This document shows positions 47,401 to 59,370 of a DNA stretch of 64,000 nucleotides, one piece after another (the first letter of the stretch is position 1; the number at the start of each line of letters is the position of its first letter). A program made the translations under genes and the position numbers. Source of the DNA: Lycium barbarum (taxonomy: Eukaryota; Streptophyta; Magnoliopsida; Solanales; Solanaceae); contig NC_083344.1 in assembly GCF_019175385.1 (NCBI RefSeq), positions 63,426,782 through 63,490,781 of the forward strand. Reading direction: 5' to 3'. Under the pieces are notes generated by a model that was not told where the DNA came from, ran no database searches, and saw only the letters and a program-made list of their open reading frames with translations.

Positions 47401-47949
47401 AGGCTACGGGGCATCTAGGGATTGTTGACCTTCTTTCTGTCATAGATCGTGCGATAGAGCCAAGTCATAAGAGAATGAAATTCCGTACAAAAGCCTTACA
47501 TACGACGGAGGGAGGTAAGTAATGATATGGACAATTACTGCGGCAAGCACTGATACGTTGGATTTGTTATCGGGAATTGGAAGTTCTGGATGGTTGAAAT
47601 GTGATAAATAGTCGTATGTCCTGTGAGATATTGTCGATATTTGCCATGTACTGATTTTGAATAGCAGGAATGGTAAATGAGATTGTTATGTAAGAATAGT
47701 GAGTAAAAATCCGAACGGGCTGATACTCGAAATATTCATAAGTAACGGCGATGAAGGTATGTTCGCCACCATCGGGAATCTGGAAGCCTAAGACAGGCAA
47801 TAATCATACACATAAGTGAAGAGTGAACATTGGGAATCGAAAAGGGTATAATAGTAATTGTACAAAGAAGGACGTGTCACGAGAATGTCTCGAACTCTGT
47901 AAGACCTCGACTAGCCCCAAATCATGTAATAAAGGCCATACGAGGAAGC

Positions 47950-48044
47950 GGACGCGATTATATTTGCATTAAGGCATTGTATTTCATCAAAGTTTCGAGG
48001 TTAAGCGTGTTAAGGTGGGAGGATGGGTGACCCCCCTGGGAAGT
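47950..48044 (+). other. 5S-rRNA-like module, B interior 1
   Basis: Same module as in A at 9036-8934, more diverged: 'ggacgcgattatat', box A-like 'ggttaagcgtgttaaggt' and box C-like 'ggatgggtgacccccctggg' are kept. About 9 bp upstream of box C are deleted, and the centre ('cattgtatttcatc') has decayed. Confidence 0.8.
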
Positions 48045-48255
48045 ATGCAAGAATTCTATATATCCAGACATAAGAGACAAATGAGAAGTTAGAGTAACCT
48101 AAGGGAAAGCTAGAGTATATGGTTGGAAGACGTGAGAGGTCGCGTAGGGCGAGACAGACTAGACTGGTGAATAGAAAGAAAGTGCAGTACAACTTCGGAA
48201 TTTGCATAGGCTTGAATAGCGTTTGGAAGTATTTTGTGGAATAGTAGATAGTAAT

Positions 48256-48259
<4 letters not shown>

Positions 48260-48318
<59 letters not shown>
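48260..48318. repeat. (TA)n microsatellite, B interior 1
   Basis: 59 bp of TA; 43 bp in interior 2, about 35 bp in element A at the same place. Confidence 0.93.
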
Positions 48319-48321
<3 letters not shown>

Positions 48322-49102
48322 CGCGCAATATCTCATCTGTGATTGTATCAGTGGACACGTGTGTCCCAGTGACCGGTGCTACGATATGGAAGGCACCAAT
48401 TGAATAATGATACCGAACTCTAAGTAAAAACAAAGGTAAATAGTGCAAGTGATATAAGATAAGCTGGTGTTATTTTCACTACAGGTTAAGATTGGAAAAT
48501 TCTAACACAACGATATATGGAAAAGAAAGAGAGAAAGTAGATGAAAGGCAAGAAGATCAACATCGGAAAGAAGTGAAAGGTAAGAAACATGATCGAGTAA
48601 AACCTCCAGAATAGAAACGGCTGGTAAAGCATGGGACTATTTGGATAAAACTGCAAGCATAGGTACGTGAAAAAGATAAAGTGTGGTAATATGAAATAAG
48701 GGAAAAGTGAGTGAGGTTCGAAGACCGATTTAAACAAGTGGAGCCAAAAGAATAGTGATCCCGACGAGAAATGCGAAGTAAGAAAAGGAATGATGAAGCT
48801 TTGTGACAATGTTAGGAGATTTAGACTCCCGAAAGGTATATAAGGAAATAGACGTGTAGTGGGAACACAAGAGTATGGTTAAGAAAAATCACAAGTAAAT
48901 GAGCTAATGAGTGAAAGAATTAATAGTAGGTGGAAGGATATGGAAATACTGATAAGAATGATAATGTAGACAAGAAGTAAAAGGGAATTTATGATAAAAA
49001 GTCTCGATATGTTATGCGCGGAGTTGGAAAGGAAGACGGGGAATAGGGTAATTATTGTAGACGAAGGTACTCGAATACTGTTGGCATACAAGGAGTCCCT
49101 TT

Positions 49103-49119
49103 AAAAAAGGGGGGGAGAA
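49103..49119 (+). other. Internal second polypurine run, B interior 1
   Basis: 17-nt purine run (AAAAAAGGGGGGGAGAA) 560 bp before the 3' LTR, resembling the true PPT at 49662-49675. Candidate central PPT or relic. Confidence 0.4.
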
Positions 49120-49639
49120 CATATTATATTGGACTTAAGAGGATATCTGAAAAAGGTAGAAGACGCCTTAAGAAGATGCTTCGTGCCAACATGAATTATG
49201 CTATGTCTATGCTACAATTTGAATCCCCCGTATCGAGCAGATATTGAATAGTATCCGAGTACGTAGCGATATGCGGAAGAGAGTAATAAGAAGATGTTTA
49301 CCAGCTAAGTTGGCAAGGAATAATGGAGAGAATGACAAGACTCAAAGGATGTTTCGGATGATAACGACTATTGTACCATGATTGGTGGTTTGGAAATTCT
49401 TCAAAGAAAGAAAGAACACAGCGTTTGTGAAAGGGAGAAAAGGATTCGTCGGTTACTAGAAGATAGTTCATGGCCCAGTGACGGTGTGGAATATGAGAAA
49501 ATATGCTATTAAAGTATATGAATCGTCGACATGAAACGATACTCAATCAAATTTGTAAGAATCCACATCGGAAAGTCAACAAAGGATAACTATAAAAAGA
49601 ACCCTCCCGAAGTATTATGACACCCCATAAGGTCAGTTG

Positions 49640-49675
49640 AACATTCGAGGACGAATGTTCTAAAGGGGGGGAGGA
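49640..49675 (+). promoter_or_regulatory. PPT-adjacent stem-loop and PPT, B interior 1
   Basis: AACATTCG-AGGA-CGAATGTT (49640-49659), then purine run 49662-49675 abutting LTR2. Confidence 0.88.
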
Positions 49676-51753
49676 TGTTATATCCCGTAATTTTGCACAT
49701 TCGGATAAATTGAAATAATTGTGACTTATGAGAGGTAAGGAATATTTTGATTTTAGTTAATACACATGTTGTTCGTGAAAAATATTGATGTGAAAATATG
49801 GAGGAAGGCCGAGGGAAAAATTGGGAATTTTGGAAATTAGCTTCGGGAATTACAAACAAATAGCCACAAGTAATTGGGCTAAAAAAAAAAAAATCCCAAA
49901 CCCATAGAGTGGCCGGCCATGGCTAGAAAAAAGAAAAAAAAAATTGGCCCAAGCCCATGTAATTAAATCCATGTGTTAAATAAGGTAAAAGGGCCATAAG
50001 CCTCTTCATTATGCAAGAAGCTTCAAGAAAAAAAAAATGGAGAGCAAGCATTAAGGCTTATTCGGCCAAGTACACCAAAAAAATTAAGCCCTCTATTTTG
50101 ATCACAAAAAATATTTTCTCCTAGCAATCCTACTGATTTGAAGGTCCTCTCTAACATGGGAAAGTTGTTGGAGCAAGAGAAACACTTATTCTTGCAAAAT
50201 CACAACTTTAGCTAAGTGGAGAAGTTGAGAAGAAAAGGTAAGATTTAATCCCTTTTTATATGTTATGAATAGTTTGTTTATGTTGTAGTATGTAGAAATG
50301 GATAGAAATCATGAAAATATGGAATCTTGCATGGTGGTTGTGTGTAAGCATATGGGCCGTGTGTGTGTGTTGTGTGTAGGGAGGATGGAACAATTTCTAT
50401 GTAGTAATTTGATTGTTGTAGATATGTATTCTATGATGGAAATGAGAATTTGATGATTTAAATTGATGTTGGAAATGTTATGGGTTGATTTGGAAGCCAA
50501 TATGATGTTAGTGTCGTTTCTTTAATTGTGAGAATAATGTCGTTAGAATGTGTGTTGTTGGGATAGTTCATGAATTTGGAAGCAAGAAATGCATTAAAAT
50601 TGTTTCTAGGGAAGTTGGGGATTTTCGGGTGAATTATGGTTTTGGTGGATTTTTTAATATATTTTGTAGAATGATATGAAATGCTTTCGAATTGTATTTG
50701 AATGATCTTGAATTAGTAAATGAATATGAAAACGTTGATATTGGTTTGAAAGTGTGAAGTTAGAGTAGAAGTTGTTGCATTATGTAGAAAGGGAGACTAT
50801 TTATGTTAGAGTGTGTTTTGTATTGATTGTTGGTGTTGTTGGTATTACTGTGGGTGTTGTTGTTGACATTTTGGCCGAGTTAAATTCTCGGGGATGGCGC
50901 ATTTACAGGGGAAATGCTGCCGAAATTTCTGTTGGAAAATGTTAATTCAAGATTGAACTTCTAAAGGCTCTAATCAATGTTTGGTAAATGTGACCAATTG
51001 TAGAATTTGGAGAGTTTGGAACTTGAAGTTGGAGTAGCGTAAGAAGCGGAAAAGGTATGTAAAGCTCTACTTTTTCTTTCTTTGGCATGTCCTAGTTATG
51101 ATAGGCTATGATACGAACCTCGGGGATAACTCTACTCCTTAGAAATCCGAGCCAAATTTGACCCGTATTCATTCAATACAATCGAATTAAGTACTTTATG
51201 TTTTGTTGGAAAAGCAGCTTGAACCTTTGTAATTCTTCCAAACGGAATCAAATTGTCCTAAAACTTCCATAGATGACTCTATAAAGTCTAATGTTCGTAA
51301 TTTTGGAACGCCACCTCGACTTGACCTGAGGTGGGCCCACAATTTCCGAGACCTTTTTGCATTATTCTATTTGACTTATTTCCGTACGGTAATTAAAGGA
51401 AACTTTTGGCTAATGTTCTGATTACTGAACGATAGTTGTTTTAACTACTCCACTGAGTTCTGTGATATATTTTGATATGTACAAACGATCTCAGAAGTTT
51501 TGCTTGACATAATATGTCGTAACATCTGAAAGGTACGTACTATGACTATCGTTTGGTTCCTTCTCTAAATGATTTACCGTTCGGATTTTTCTATCGAGTT
51601 CTTGTAAATATTTTATGATGTATATGGTTTCGCACTACTCTGCTCGTGCGTACCCCTATTATGTCGTTTGCCAAGTCCCGGCCGTATGTTATTATTCGTA
51701 CTATGTTAAGTTTGGTCCTAATGTGTATGTTATGAATATGTATATTATATTAT

Positions 51754-52191
51754 GGATCGGGCCGTACGTTCCACGACAGTATATGATATGTATATATGGA
51801 TCGGGCCGTACGTTCCACGACAGTATATGATATGTATATATGGATCGGGCCGTACATTCCACGGCAGTATATGATATGTATATATGGATCGGGCCGTACG
51901 TTCCACGACAGTATATGATATGTATATATGGATCGGGCCGTACATTCCACGGCAGTATATGATATGTATATATATGGATCGGGCCGTACGTTCCACGGCA
52001 GTATATATTATATTATGGATCGGGCCGTATGTTCCACGGTAGTATATATTATATTATGGACCGGGCCGAATGTTCCTCGGCAGTATATGTTATGTATATA
52101 TATATATATATATATATATGGATCGGGCCGTACGTTCCTCGACAGTGTTATAAAATGTTATATGTGGATCGGGCCGTACGTTCCTCGGCAC
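51754..52191 (+). repeat. Hairpin minisatellite, B LTR2 (about 10 units)
   Basis: Same unit as LTR1; the embedded (TA)n is only 25 bp. Confidence 0.9.
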
Positions 52192-52452
52192 TATCAGGTT
52201 ACATATGGATCGGTTATGTGTACATGTATAAGATGACATAGGATGACGGCACGCATGATCTGTATTTGGAAAATAAGTATTTTGGTACTCTGGATGATTT
52301 GTTTCTTTTCGGTACTTTTCTGACATTTGACATCGGTAAGTGTGATGTACGTTCGGAAAATAAGCACCGTAGTATTCTAATTAATGTACTTACTTTCTTG
52401 TACTGTTGTTCCTGATATGTTTCTATTTTCTGTATTTCATGCTTTACATACT

Positions 52453-52489
52453 CAGTACATATTCCGTACTGACCCCCTTTCTTCGGGGG
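52453..52489 (+). other. LTR tail double hairpin, B LTR2
   Basis: CAGTAC/GTACTG and CCCCC/GGGGG, identical to LTR1. Confidence 0.7.
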
Positions 52490-52915
52490 CTGCGTTTCAA
52501 GCCGCGCAGGTACTCCTAGATGAGTTGAAGATATTATATAAGATGTTCCAGCGGAGATGGCAAGCTCCATTTGGTCCTGGTGAACTGCCGAGTCAAAGTA
52601 TATGTGTTAGGGGTTCTGTTTAATGTTAGAGACTTTGCAGACAGAGTCGTGGTTATGGTATGTCGGTTCAGTAAGCAGCTCCATCAGTCGATGCGTCATT
52701 TTGTATTATGTTATAAAGTCCATGTAATTACAAATTTGTTTGATTTGAAATTCACAAAAAAAATGTATATTTCTGCAAGTTTTACTATGTATTACATTCT
52801 ATTTGGTTTGAAAGTTCGAAAGGAGTATTTATGTAATAAGAGTCAGCGGGTTCGCTCGGCTCCAATTAGGGGACGGGTGCCCATCACACCCTAGTAAGGT
52901 TAGGGTGTGACAAAG

Positions 52916-52927
52916 TGGTATCAGAGC
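52916..52927 (+). promoter_or_regulatory. PBS, B interior 2
   Basis: Perfect TGGTATCAGAGC complementary to initiator tRNA-Met. Confidence 0.94.
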
Positions 52928-52971
52928 AGGTGTGTCCTAGGGGTTGTCTGCAAAGTCGTGTCCAGTAGAGT

Positions 52972-53010
52972 CCTGTTTATGGTGTGAAGCGCGCCACATT
53001 TATAAACAGG
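52972..53010 (+). ncRNA. Leader hairpin with palindromic loop, B interior 2
   Basis: Identical to 47362-47400. Confidence 0.72.
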
Positions 53011-53559
53011 AGGCTACGGGGCATCTAGGGATTGTTGACCTTCTTTCTGTCATAGATCGTGCGATAGAACCAAGTCATAAGAGAATGAAATTCCGTACAA
53101 AAGCCTTACATACGACGGAGGGAGGTAAGTAATGATATGGACAATTACTGCGGCAAGCACTGATACGTTGGATTTGTTATCGGGAATTGGAAGTTCTGGA
53201 TGGTTGAAATGTGATAAATAGTCGTATGTCCTGTGAGATATTGTCGATATTTGCCATGTACTGATTTTGAATAGCAGGAATGGTAAATGAGATTGTTATG
53301 TAAGAATAGTGAGTAAAAATCCGAACGGGCTGATACTCGAAATATTCATAAGTAACGGCGATGAAGGTATGTTCGCCACCATCGGGAATCTGGAAGCCTA
53401 AGACAGGCAATAATCATACACATAAGTGAAGAGTGAACATTGGGAATCGAAAAGGGTAAAATAGTAATTGTACAAAGAAGGACGTGTCACGAGAATGTCT
53501 CGAAATCTGTAAGACCTCGACTAGCCCCAAATCATGTAATAAAGGCCATACGAGGAAGC

Positions 53560-53654
53560 GGACGCGATTATATCCGCATTAAGGCATTGTATTTCATCAA
53601 AGTTTCGAGGTTAAGCGTGTTAAGGTGGGAGGATGGGTGACCCCCCTGGGAAGT
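53560..53654 (+). other. 5S-rRNA-like module, B interior 2
   Basis: As in interior 1, with two bases in the 'tatccgcatt' segment differing from its 'tatttgcatt' and closer to 5S. Confidence 0.8.
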
Positions 53655-53865
53655 ATGCAAGAATTCTATATATCCAGACATAAGAGACAAATGAGAAGTT
53701 AGAGTAACGTAAGGGAAAGCTAGAGTATATGGTTGGAAGACGTGAGAGGTCGCGTAGGGCGAGACAGACTAGACTGGTGAATAGAAAGAAAGTGCAGTAC
53801 AACTTCGGAATTTGCATAGGCTTGAATAGCGTTTGGAAGTATTTTGTGGAATAGTAGATAGTAAT

Positions 53866-53869
<4 letters not shown>

Positions 53870-53912
<43 letters not shown>
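53870..53912. repeat. (TA)n microsatellite, B interior 2
   Basis: 43 bp of TA at the conserved site. Confidence 0.93.
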
Positions 53913-53915
<3 letters not shown>

Positions 53916-55233
53916 CGCGCAATATCTCATCTGTGATTGTATCAGTGGACACGTGTGTCCCAGTGACCGGTGCTACGATATGGAAGGCACCAATTGAATA
54001 ATGATACCGAACTCAAAGTAACAACAAAGGTAAATAGTGCAAGTGATATAAGATAAGCTGGTGTTAATTTCACTACAGGTTAAGATTGGAAAATTCTAAC
54101 ACAACGATATATGGTAAAGAAAGAGAGTAAGTAGATGAAAGGCAAGAAGATCAACATCGGAAAGAAGTGAAAGGTAAGAAACATGATCGAGCAAAACCTC
54201 CAGAAAAGAAACGGCTGGTAAAGCATGGGGCTATTTGGATAAAACTGCAAGCATAGGTACGTGAAAAAGATAAAGTGTGGTAATATGAAATAAGGGAAAA
54301 GTGAGTGAGGTTCGAAGACCGATTTAAACAAGTGGAACCAAAAGAATAGTGATCCCAACGAGAAATGCGAAGTAAGAAAAGGAATGATGAAGCTTTGTGA
54401 CAATGTTAGGAGATTTAGACTCCTGAAAGGTATATAAGGAAATAGACGCGTAGTGGGAACACAAGAGTATGGTTAAGAAAAATCACAAGTAAATGAGCTA
54501 ATGAGTGAAAGAATTAATAGTAGGTGGAAGGATATGGAAATACTGATAAGAATGATAATGTAGACAAGAAGTAAAAGGGAATTTATGATAAAAAGTCTCG
54601 ATATTATATGCGCGGAGTTGGAAAGGAAGACGGGGAATAGGGTAATTATTGTAGACGAAGGTACTCGAATACTGTTGGCATACAAGGAGTCCCTTTAAAA
54701 AAGGGGGGGAGAACATATTATATTGGACTTAAGAGTATATCTGAAAAAGGTAGAAGACGCCTTAAGAAGATGCTTCGTGCCAACATGAATTATGCTATGT
54801 CTATGCTACAATTTGAATCCCCCGTATCGAGCAGATATTGAATAGTATCCGAGTACGTAGCGATATGCGGAAGAGAGTAATAAGAAGATGTTTACCAGCT
54901 AAGTTGGCAAGGAATAATGGAGAGAATGACAAGACTCAAAGGATGTTTCGGATGATAACGACTATTGTACCATGATTGGTGGTTTGGAAATTCTTCAAAG
55001 AAAGAAAGAACACAGCGTTTGTGAAAGGGAGAAAAGGATTCGTCGGTTACTAGAAGATAGTTCATGGCCCAGTGACGGTGTGGAATATGAGAAAATATGC
55101 TATTAAAGTATATGAATCGTCGACATGAAACGATACTCAATCAAATTTGTAAGAATCCACATCGGAAAGTCAACAAAGGATAACTATAAAAAGAACCCTC
55201 CCGAAGTATTATGACACCCCATAAGGTCAGTTG

Positions 55234-55269
55234 AACATTCGAGGACGAATGTTCTAAAGGGGGGGAGGA
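55234..55269 (+). promoter_or_regulatory. PPT-adjacent stem-loop and PPT, B interior 2
   Basis: AACATTCG-AGGA-CGAATGTT at 55234-55253, purine run 55256-55269. Confidence 0.88.
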
Positions 55270-57346
55270 TGTTATATCCCGTAATTTTGCACATTCGGAT
55301 AAATTGAAATAATTGTGACTTATGAGAGGTAAGGAATATTTTGATTTTAGTTAATACACATGTTGTTCGTGAAAAATATTGATGTGGAAATATGGAGGAA
55401 GGCCGAGGGCAAAATTGGGAATTTTGGAAATTAGCTTCGGGAATTACAAACAAATAGCCACAAGTAATTGGGCTAAAAAAAAAAAATCCCAAACCCATAG
55501 AGTGGCCGGCCATGGCTAGAAAAAAGAAAAAAAAAATTTGGCCCAAGCCCATGTAATTAAATCCATGTGTTAAATAAGGTAAAAGGGCCATAAGCCTCTT
55601 CATTATGCAAGAAGCTTCAAGAAAAAAAAATGGAGAGCAAGCATTAAGGCTTATTCGGCCAAGTACACCAAAAAAATTAAGCCCTCTATTTTGATCACAA
55701 AAAATATTTTCTCCTAGCAATCCTACTGATTTGAAGGTCCTCTCTAACATGGGAAAGTTGTTGGAGCAAGAGAAACACTTATTCTTGCAAAATCACAACT
55801 TTAGCTAAGTGGAGAAGTTGAGAAGAAAAGGTAAGATTTAATCCCTTTTTATATGTTATGAAGAGTTTGTTTATGTTGTAGTATGTAGAAATGGATAGAA
55901 ATCATGAAAATATGGAATCTTGCATGGTGGTTGTGTGTAAGCATATGGGCCGTGTGTGTGTGTTGTGTGTAGGGAGGATGGAACAATTTCTATGTAGTAA
56001 TTTGATTGTTGTAGATATGTATTCTATGATGGAAATGAGAATTTGATGATTTAAATTGATGTTGGAAATGTTATGGGTTGATTTGGAAGCCAATATGATG
56101 TTAGTGTCGTTTCTTTAATTGTGAGAATAATGTCGTTAGAATGTGTGTTGTTGGGATAGTTCATGAATTTGGAAGCAAGAAATGCATTAAAATTGTTTCT
56201 AGGGAAGTTGGGGAGTTTTCGGGTGAATTATGGTTTTGGTGGATTTTTTATATATTTTGTAGAATGATATGAAATGCTTTCGAATTGTATTTGAATGATC
56301 TTGAATTAGTAAATGAATATGAAAACGTTGATATTGGTTTGAAAGTGTGAAGTTGGAGTAGAAGTTGTTGCATTATGTAGAAAGGGAGACTATTTATGTT
56401 AGAGTGTGTTTTGTATTGATTGTTGGTGTTGTTGGTATTACTGTGGGTGTTGTTGTTGACATTTTGGCCGAGTTAAATTCTCGGGGATGGCGCATTTACA
56501 GGGGAAATGCTGCCGAAATTTCTGTTGGAAAATGTTAATTCAAGATTGAACTTCTAAAGGCTCTAATCAATGTTTGGTAAATGTGACCAATTGTAGATTT
56601 TGGAGAGTTTGGAACTTGAAGTTGGAGTAGCGTAAGAAGCGGAAAAGGTATGTAAAGCTCTACTTTTTCTTTCTTTGGCATGTCCTAGTTATGATAGGCT
56701 ATGATATGAACCTCGGGGATAACTCTACTCCTTAGAAATCCGAGCCAAATTTGACCCGTATTCATTCAATACAATCGAATTAAGTACTTTATGTTTTGTT
56801 GGAAAAGCAGCTTGAACCTTTGTAATTCTTCCAAACGGAATCAAATTGTCCTAAAACTTCCATAGATGACTCTATAAAGTCTAATGTTCGTAATTTTGGA
56901 ACGCCACCTCGACTTGACCCGAGGTGGGCCCACAATTTCCGAGACCTTTTTGCATTATTCTATTTGACGTATTTCCGTACGGTAATTAAAGGAAACTTTT
57001 GGCTAATGTTCCGATTACTGAACGATAGTTGTTTTAACTACTCCACTGAGTTCTGTGATATATTTTGATATGTACAAACGATCTCAGAAGTTTTGCTTGA
57101 CATAATCTGTCGTAACATCCGAAAGGTACGTACTATGACTATCGTTTGGTTCCTTCTCTAAATGATTTACCGTTCGGATTATTCTATCGAGTTCTTGTAA
57201 ATATTTTATGATGTATATGGTTTCGCACTACTCTGCTCGTGCGTACCCCTATTATGTCGTTTACCAAGTCCCGGCCGTATGTTATTATTCGTACTATGTT
57301 AAGTTTGGTCCTAATGTGTATGTTATGAATATGTATATTATATTAT

Positions 57347-57727
57347 GGATCGGGCCGTACGTTCCACGGCAGTATATGATATGTATATATGGATCGGGCC
57401 GTACGTTCCACGGCAGTATATGATATGTATATATGGATCGGGCCGTACGTTCCACGGCAGTATATGATAAGTATATATGGATCGGGCCGTACGTTCCACG
57501 GCAGTATATAATATGTATATATGGATCGGGTCGTACGTTCCACGGCAGTATATGATATGTATATATGGATCGGGCCGTACGTTCCACGATAGTATATGAT
57601 ATGTATATATATGGATCGGACCGTACGTTCCACGGTAGTATATATTATATTATGGATCGGGTCGTACGTTCCACGGCAGTATATATTATATTATGGACCG
57701 GGACGAACGTTCCTCGGCAGTATATGT

Positions 57728-57784
<57 letters not shown>

Positions 57785-57853
57785 ATCGGACCGTACGTTC
57801 CTCGACAGTGTTATAGAATGTTATATGTGGATCGGGCCGTACGTTCCTCGGCA
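57347..57853 (+). repeat. Hairpin minisatellite, B LTR3 (about 11 units)
   Basis: One unit more than LTR1 and LTR2; the (TA)n is about 51 bp. Confidence 0.9.
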
Positions 57854-58115
57854 CTATCAAGTTACATATGGATCGGTTATGTGTACATGTATATGATGAC
57901 ATAGGATGACGGCACACATGATCTGTATTTGGAAAATAAGTATTTTGGTACTCTGGATGATTTGTTTCTTTTCGGTACTTTTCTGACATTTGACATCGGT
58001 AAGTATGATGTACGTTCGGAAAATAAGCACCGTAGTATTCTGATTAATGTACTTACTTTCTTGTACCGTTGTTCCTGATATGTTTCTATTTTCTGTATGT
58101 CATGCTTTACATACT

Positions 58116-58152
58116 CAGTACATATTCCGTACTGACCCCCTTTCTTCGGGGG
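58116..58152 (+). other. LTR tail double hairpin, B LTR3
   Basis: CAGTAC/GTACTG then CCCCC/GGGGG. Confidence 0.7.
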
Positions 58153-58574
58153 CTGCGTTTCATGCCGCGTAGGTACTCCCAGATGAGTTGAAGATATTAT
58201 TGAAGATGTTCCAGCGGAGATGGCAAGCTCCATTTGCTCCTGGAGAACTGCCGAGTCAGAGTATATGTGTTAGGGGTTCTGTTTAATGTTAGAGACTTTG
58301 CAGACAGAGTCGTGGTTATGGTATGTCGGTTCAGTAAGCGGCTCCATCAGTCGATGCGTCGTTTTGTATTATGTTATAAAGTCCATGTAATTACAGATTT
58401 GTTTGATTTGAAATTCACAAAAAAATGTATATTTCTGCAAGTTTTACTATGTATTACATTCTATTTTGTTTGAAAGTTCAAAAGGAGTATTTATGTAATA
58501 AGAGTCAGTGGGTTCGCTCGGCTCCAATTAGGGGACGGGTGCCCATCACACCCTAGTAAGGTTAGGGTGTGACA

Positions 58575-59370
58575 TAATTTTTCAAATGAATCCACTTATA
58601 GTCTACCGAAATTTCGGCAGCATCTCCCCTGTAAATACACCGTCCCCGAGATTCTAACTCGGCCCAAACTATCAACAACAATACCAACAATCATATTCCC
58701 GACTTCAACAATCAACAGAATGTGCATTCTAACATGAACAACCTTTGGCATGCAATCCAACGGCATTTCGTTTATTTTCAATTCAATTCAATTCAATTCA
58801 ATTCAACAACCCCAACCTTACAATCTTCCAACCACATCCTTTACCTCTAAATCCATGAGTTACATTCACAATCCACACACTACAATTTCATTCCTACAAA
58901 TATAAGAACCATACTATTATTACACCAACTCCTCCAATAATCACAAACGATTTCCATTTCGCTTTAAACCACTAAATCTTCATTTAACATCATAAAATCT
59001 ATTACAACAACAATTAGAATACTAAGTAAAGTTAGTTCATCATAGTTACAGAACACTACCCGAAATCTCACAACACCACCCAAGACAACAACACACATTT
59101 CTTTTTCTTCCAAATTCATGAACTCCATCAACAATCTACATTAACCACTTTATCCATAAAACATGAGAATTCATGCTAGTGTCACATTAGCTTCCATAAC
59201 AATATCACAACAATTACAACTTCATTTCAAGCCATTAAATCCTCACTTTTATTATGGAATTCACAACCACAACAATCAAGTTACTAAATAAAAACAATTC
59301 ATCTTTTCTACACCAACCATCTCATTCGGCCACACACACACACTACCCATTTTCATGAATTTCGCCCATA
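58575..59370 (-). repeat. LTR C, right part (truncated)
   Basis: Resumes after TAATT with 'tttcggcagcat' and 'ctcggcc', matching A LTR 4910-5600. It ends abruptly near 59370 against D's RT. About 0.65-0.8 kb of LTR end and about 50 bp of RT are missing, so a deletion removed the original junction and its TSD. Contains an ATTCA/TTCAA pentanucleotide run at about 58777-58806. Confidence 0.8.

Larger units (their letters stand above)
47401..49639 (+). other. B interior 1, non-coding
   Basis: No gag or pol motif on either strand. The first ~100 bp after the hairpin still resemble the D/E leader ('aggaggctacgg', 'gatcgtgcgatagagcc'); beyond that it matches only element A and interior 2. It holds the 5S-like module, (TA)n (48260-48318) and a second purine run (49103-49119). 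Confidence 0.8.
49676..52912 (+). repeat. Array B LTR2 (3237 bp, mosaic)
   Basis: At many sites up to about 52300 it agrees with LTR3 against LTR1 (e.g. 'gttggccgagttaaattctc', 'agtggccggcc'). At several sites after about 52435 it agrees with LTR1 against LTR3 ('agtcaaagta', 'attacaaatttg', 'gttcgaaagg', 'gtcagcggg'). Minisatellite 51754-52191 with (TA)n 52095-52119; tail hairpins 52453-52489. Confidence 0.93.
53011..55233 (+). other. B interior 2, non-coding
   Basis: Nearly identical to interior 1 by eye; includes 5S-like module, (TA)n 53870-53912 and second purine run 54697-54713. No coding domain. Confidence 0.8.
44104..58574 (+). mobile_element. Array B: tandem LARD, three LTRs and two interiors
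   Basis: LTR1 44104-47302, interior 47303-49675, LTR2 49676-52912, interior 52913-55269, LTR3 55270-58574, all + strand. A single target duplication TAATT flanks the whole (44099-44103, 58575-58579), so this began as one insertion. Each interior has PBS, leader hairpin, 5S-like module, (TA)n, stem-loop and PPT, but no gag or pol. The right end of LTR2 resembles LTR1 and the remainder resembles LTR3, as expected from unequal LTR recombination. Confidence 0.93.
55270..58574 (+). repeat. Array B LTR3 (3305 bp)
   Basis: Third LTR, ending TGTGACA beside the second TAATT. Minisatellite 57347-57853 with about 11 units and (TA)n 57732-57782; tail hairpins 58116-58152. Confidence 0.94.

Noticed and set aside
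48486..48809. 107-residue Phe/Ser-rich frame antisense in B interiors (also 54080-54403)
   Set aside because: Composition is that of a purine-rich strand read backwards; no domain and not found open in element A.
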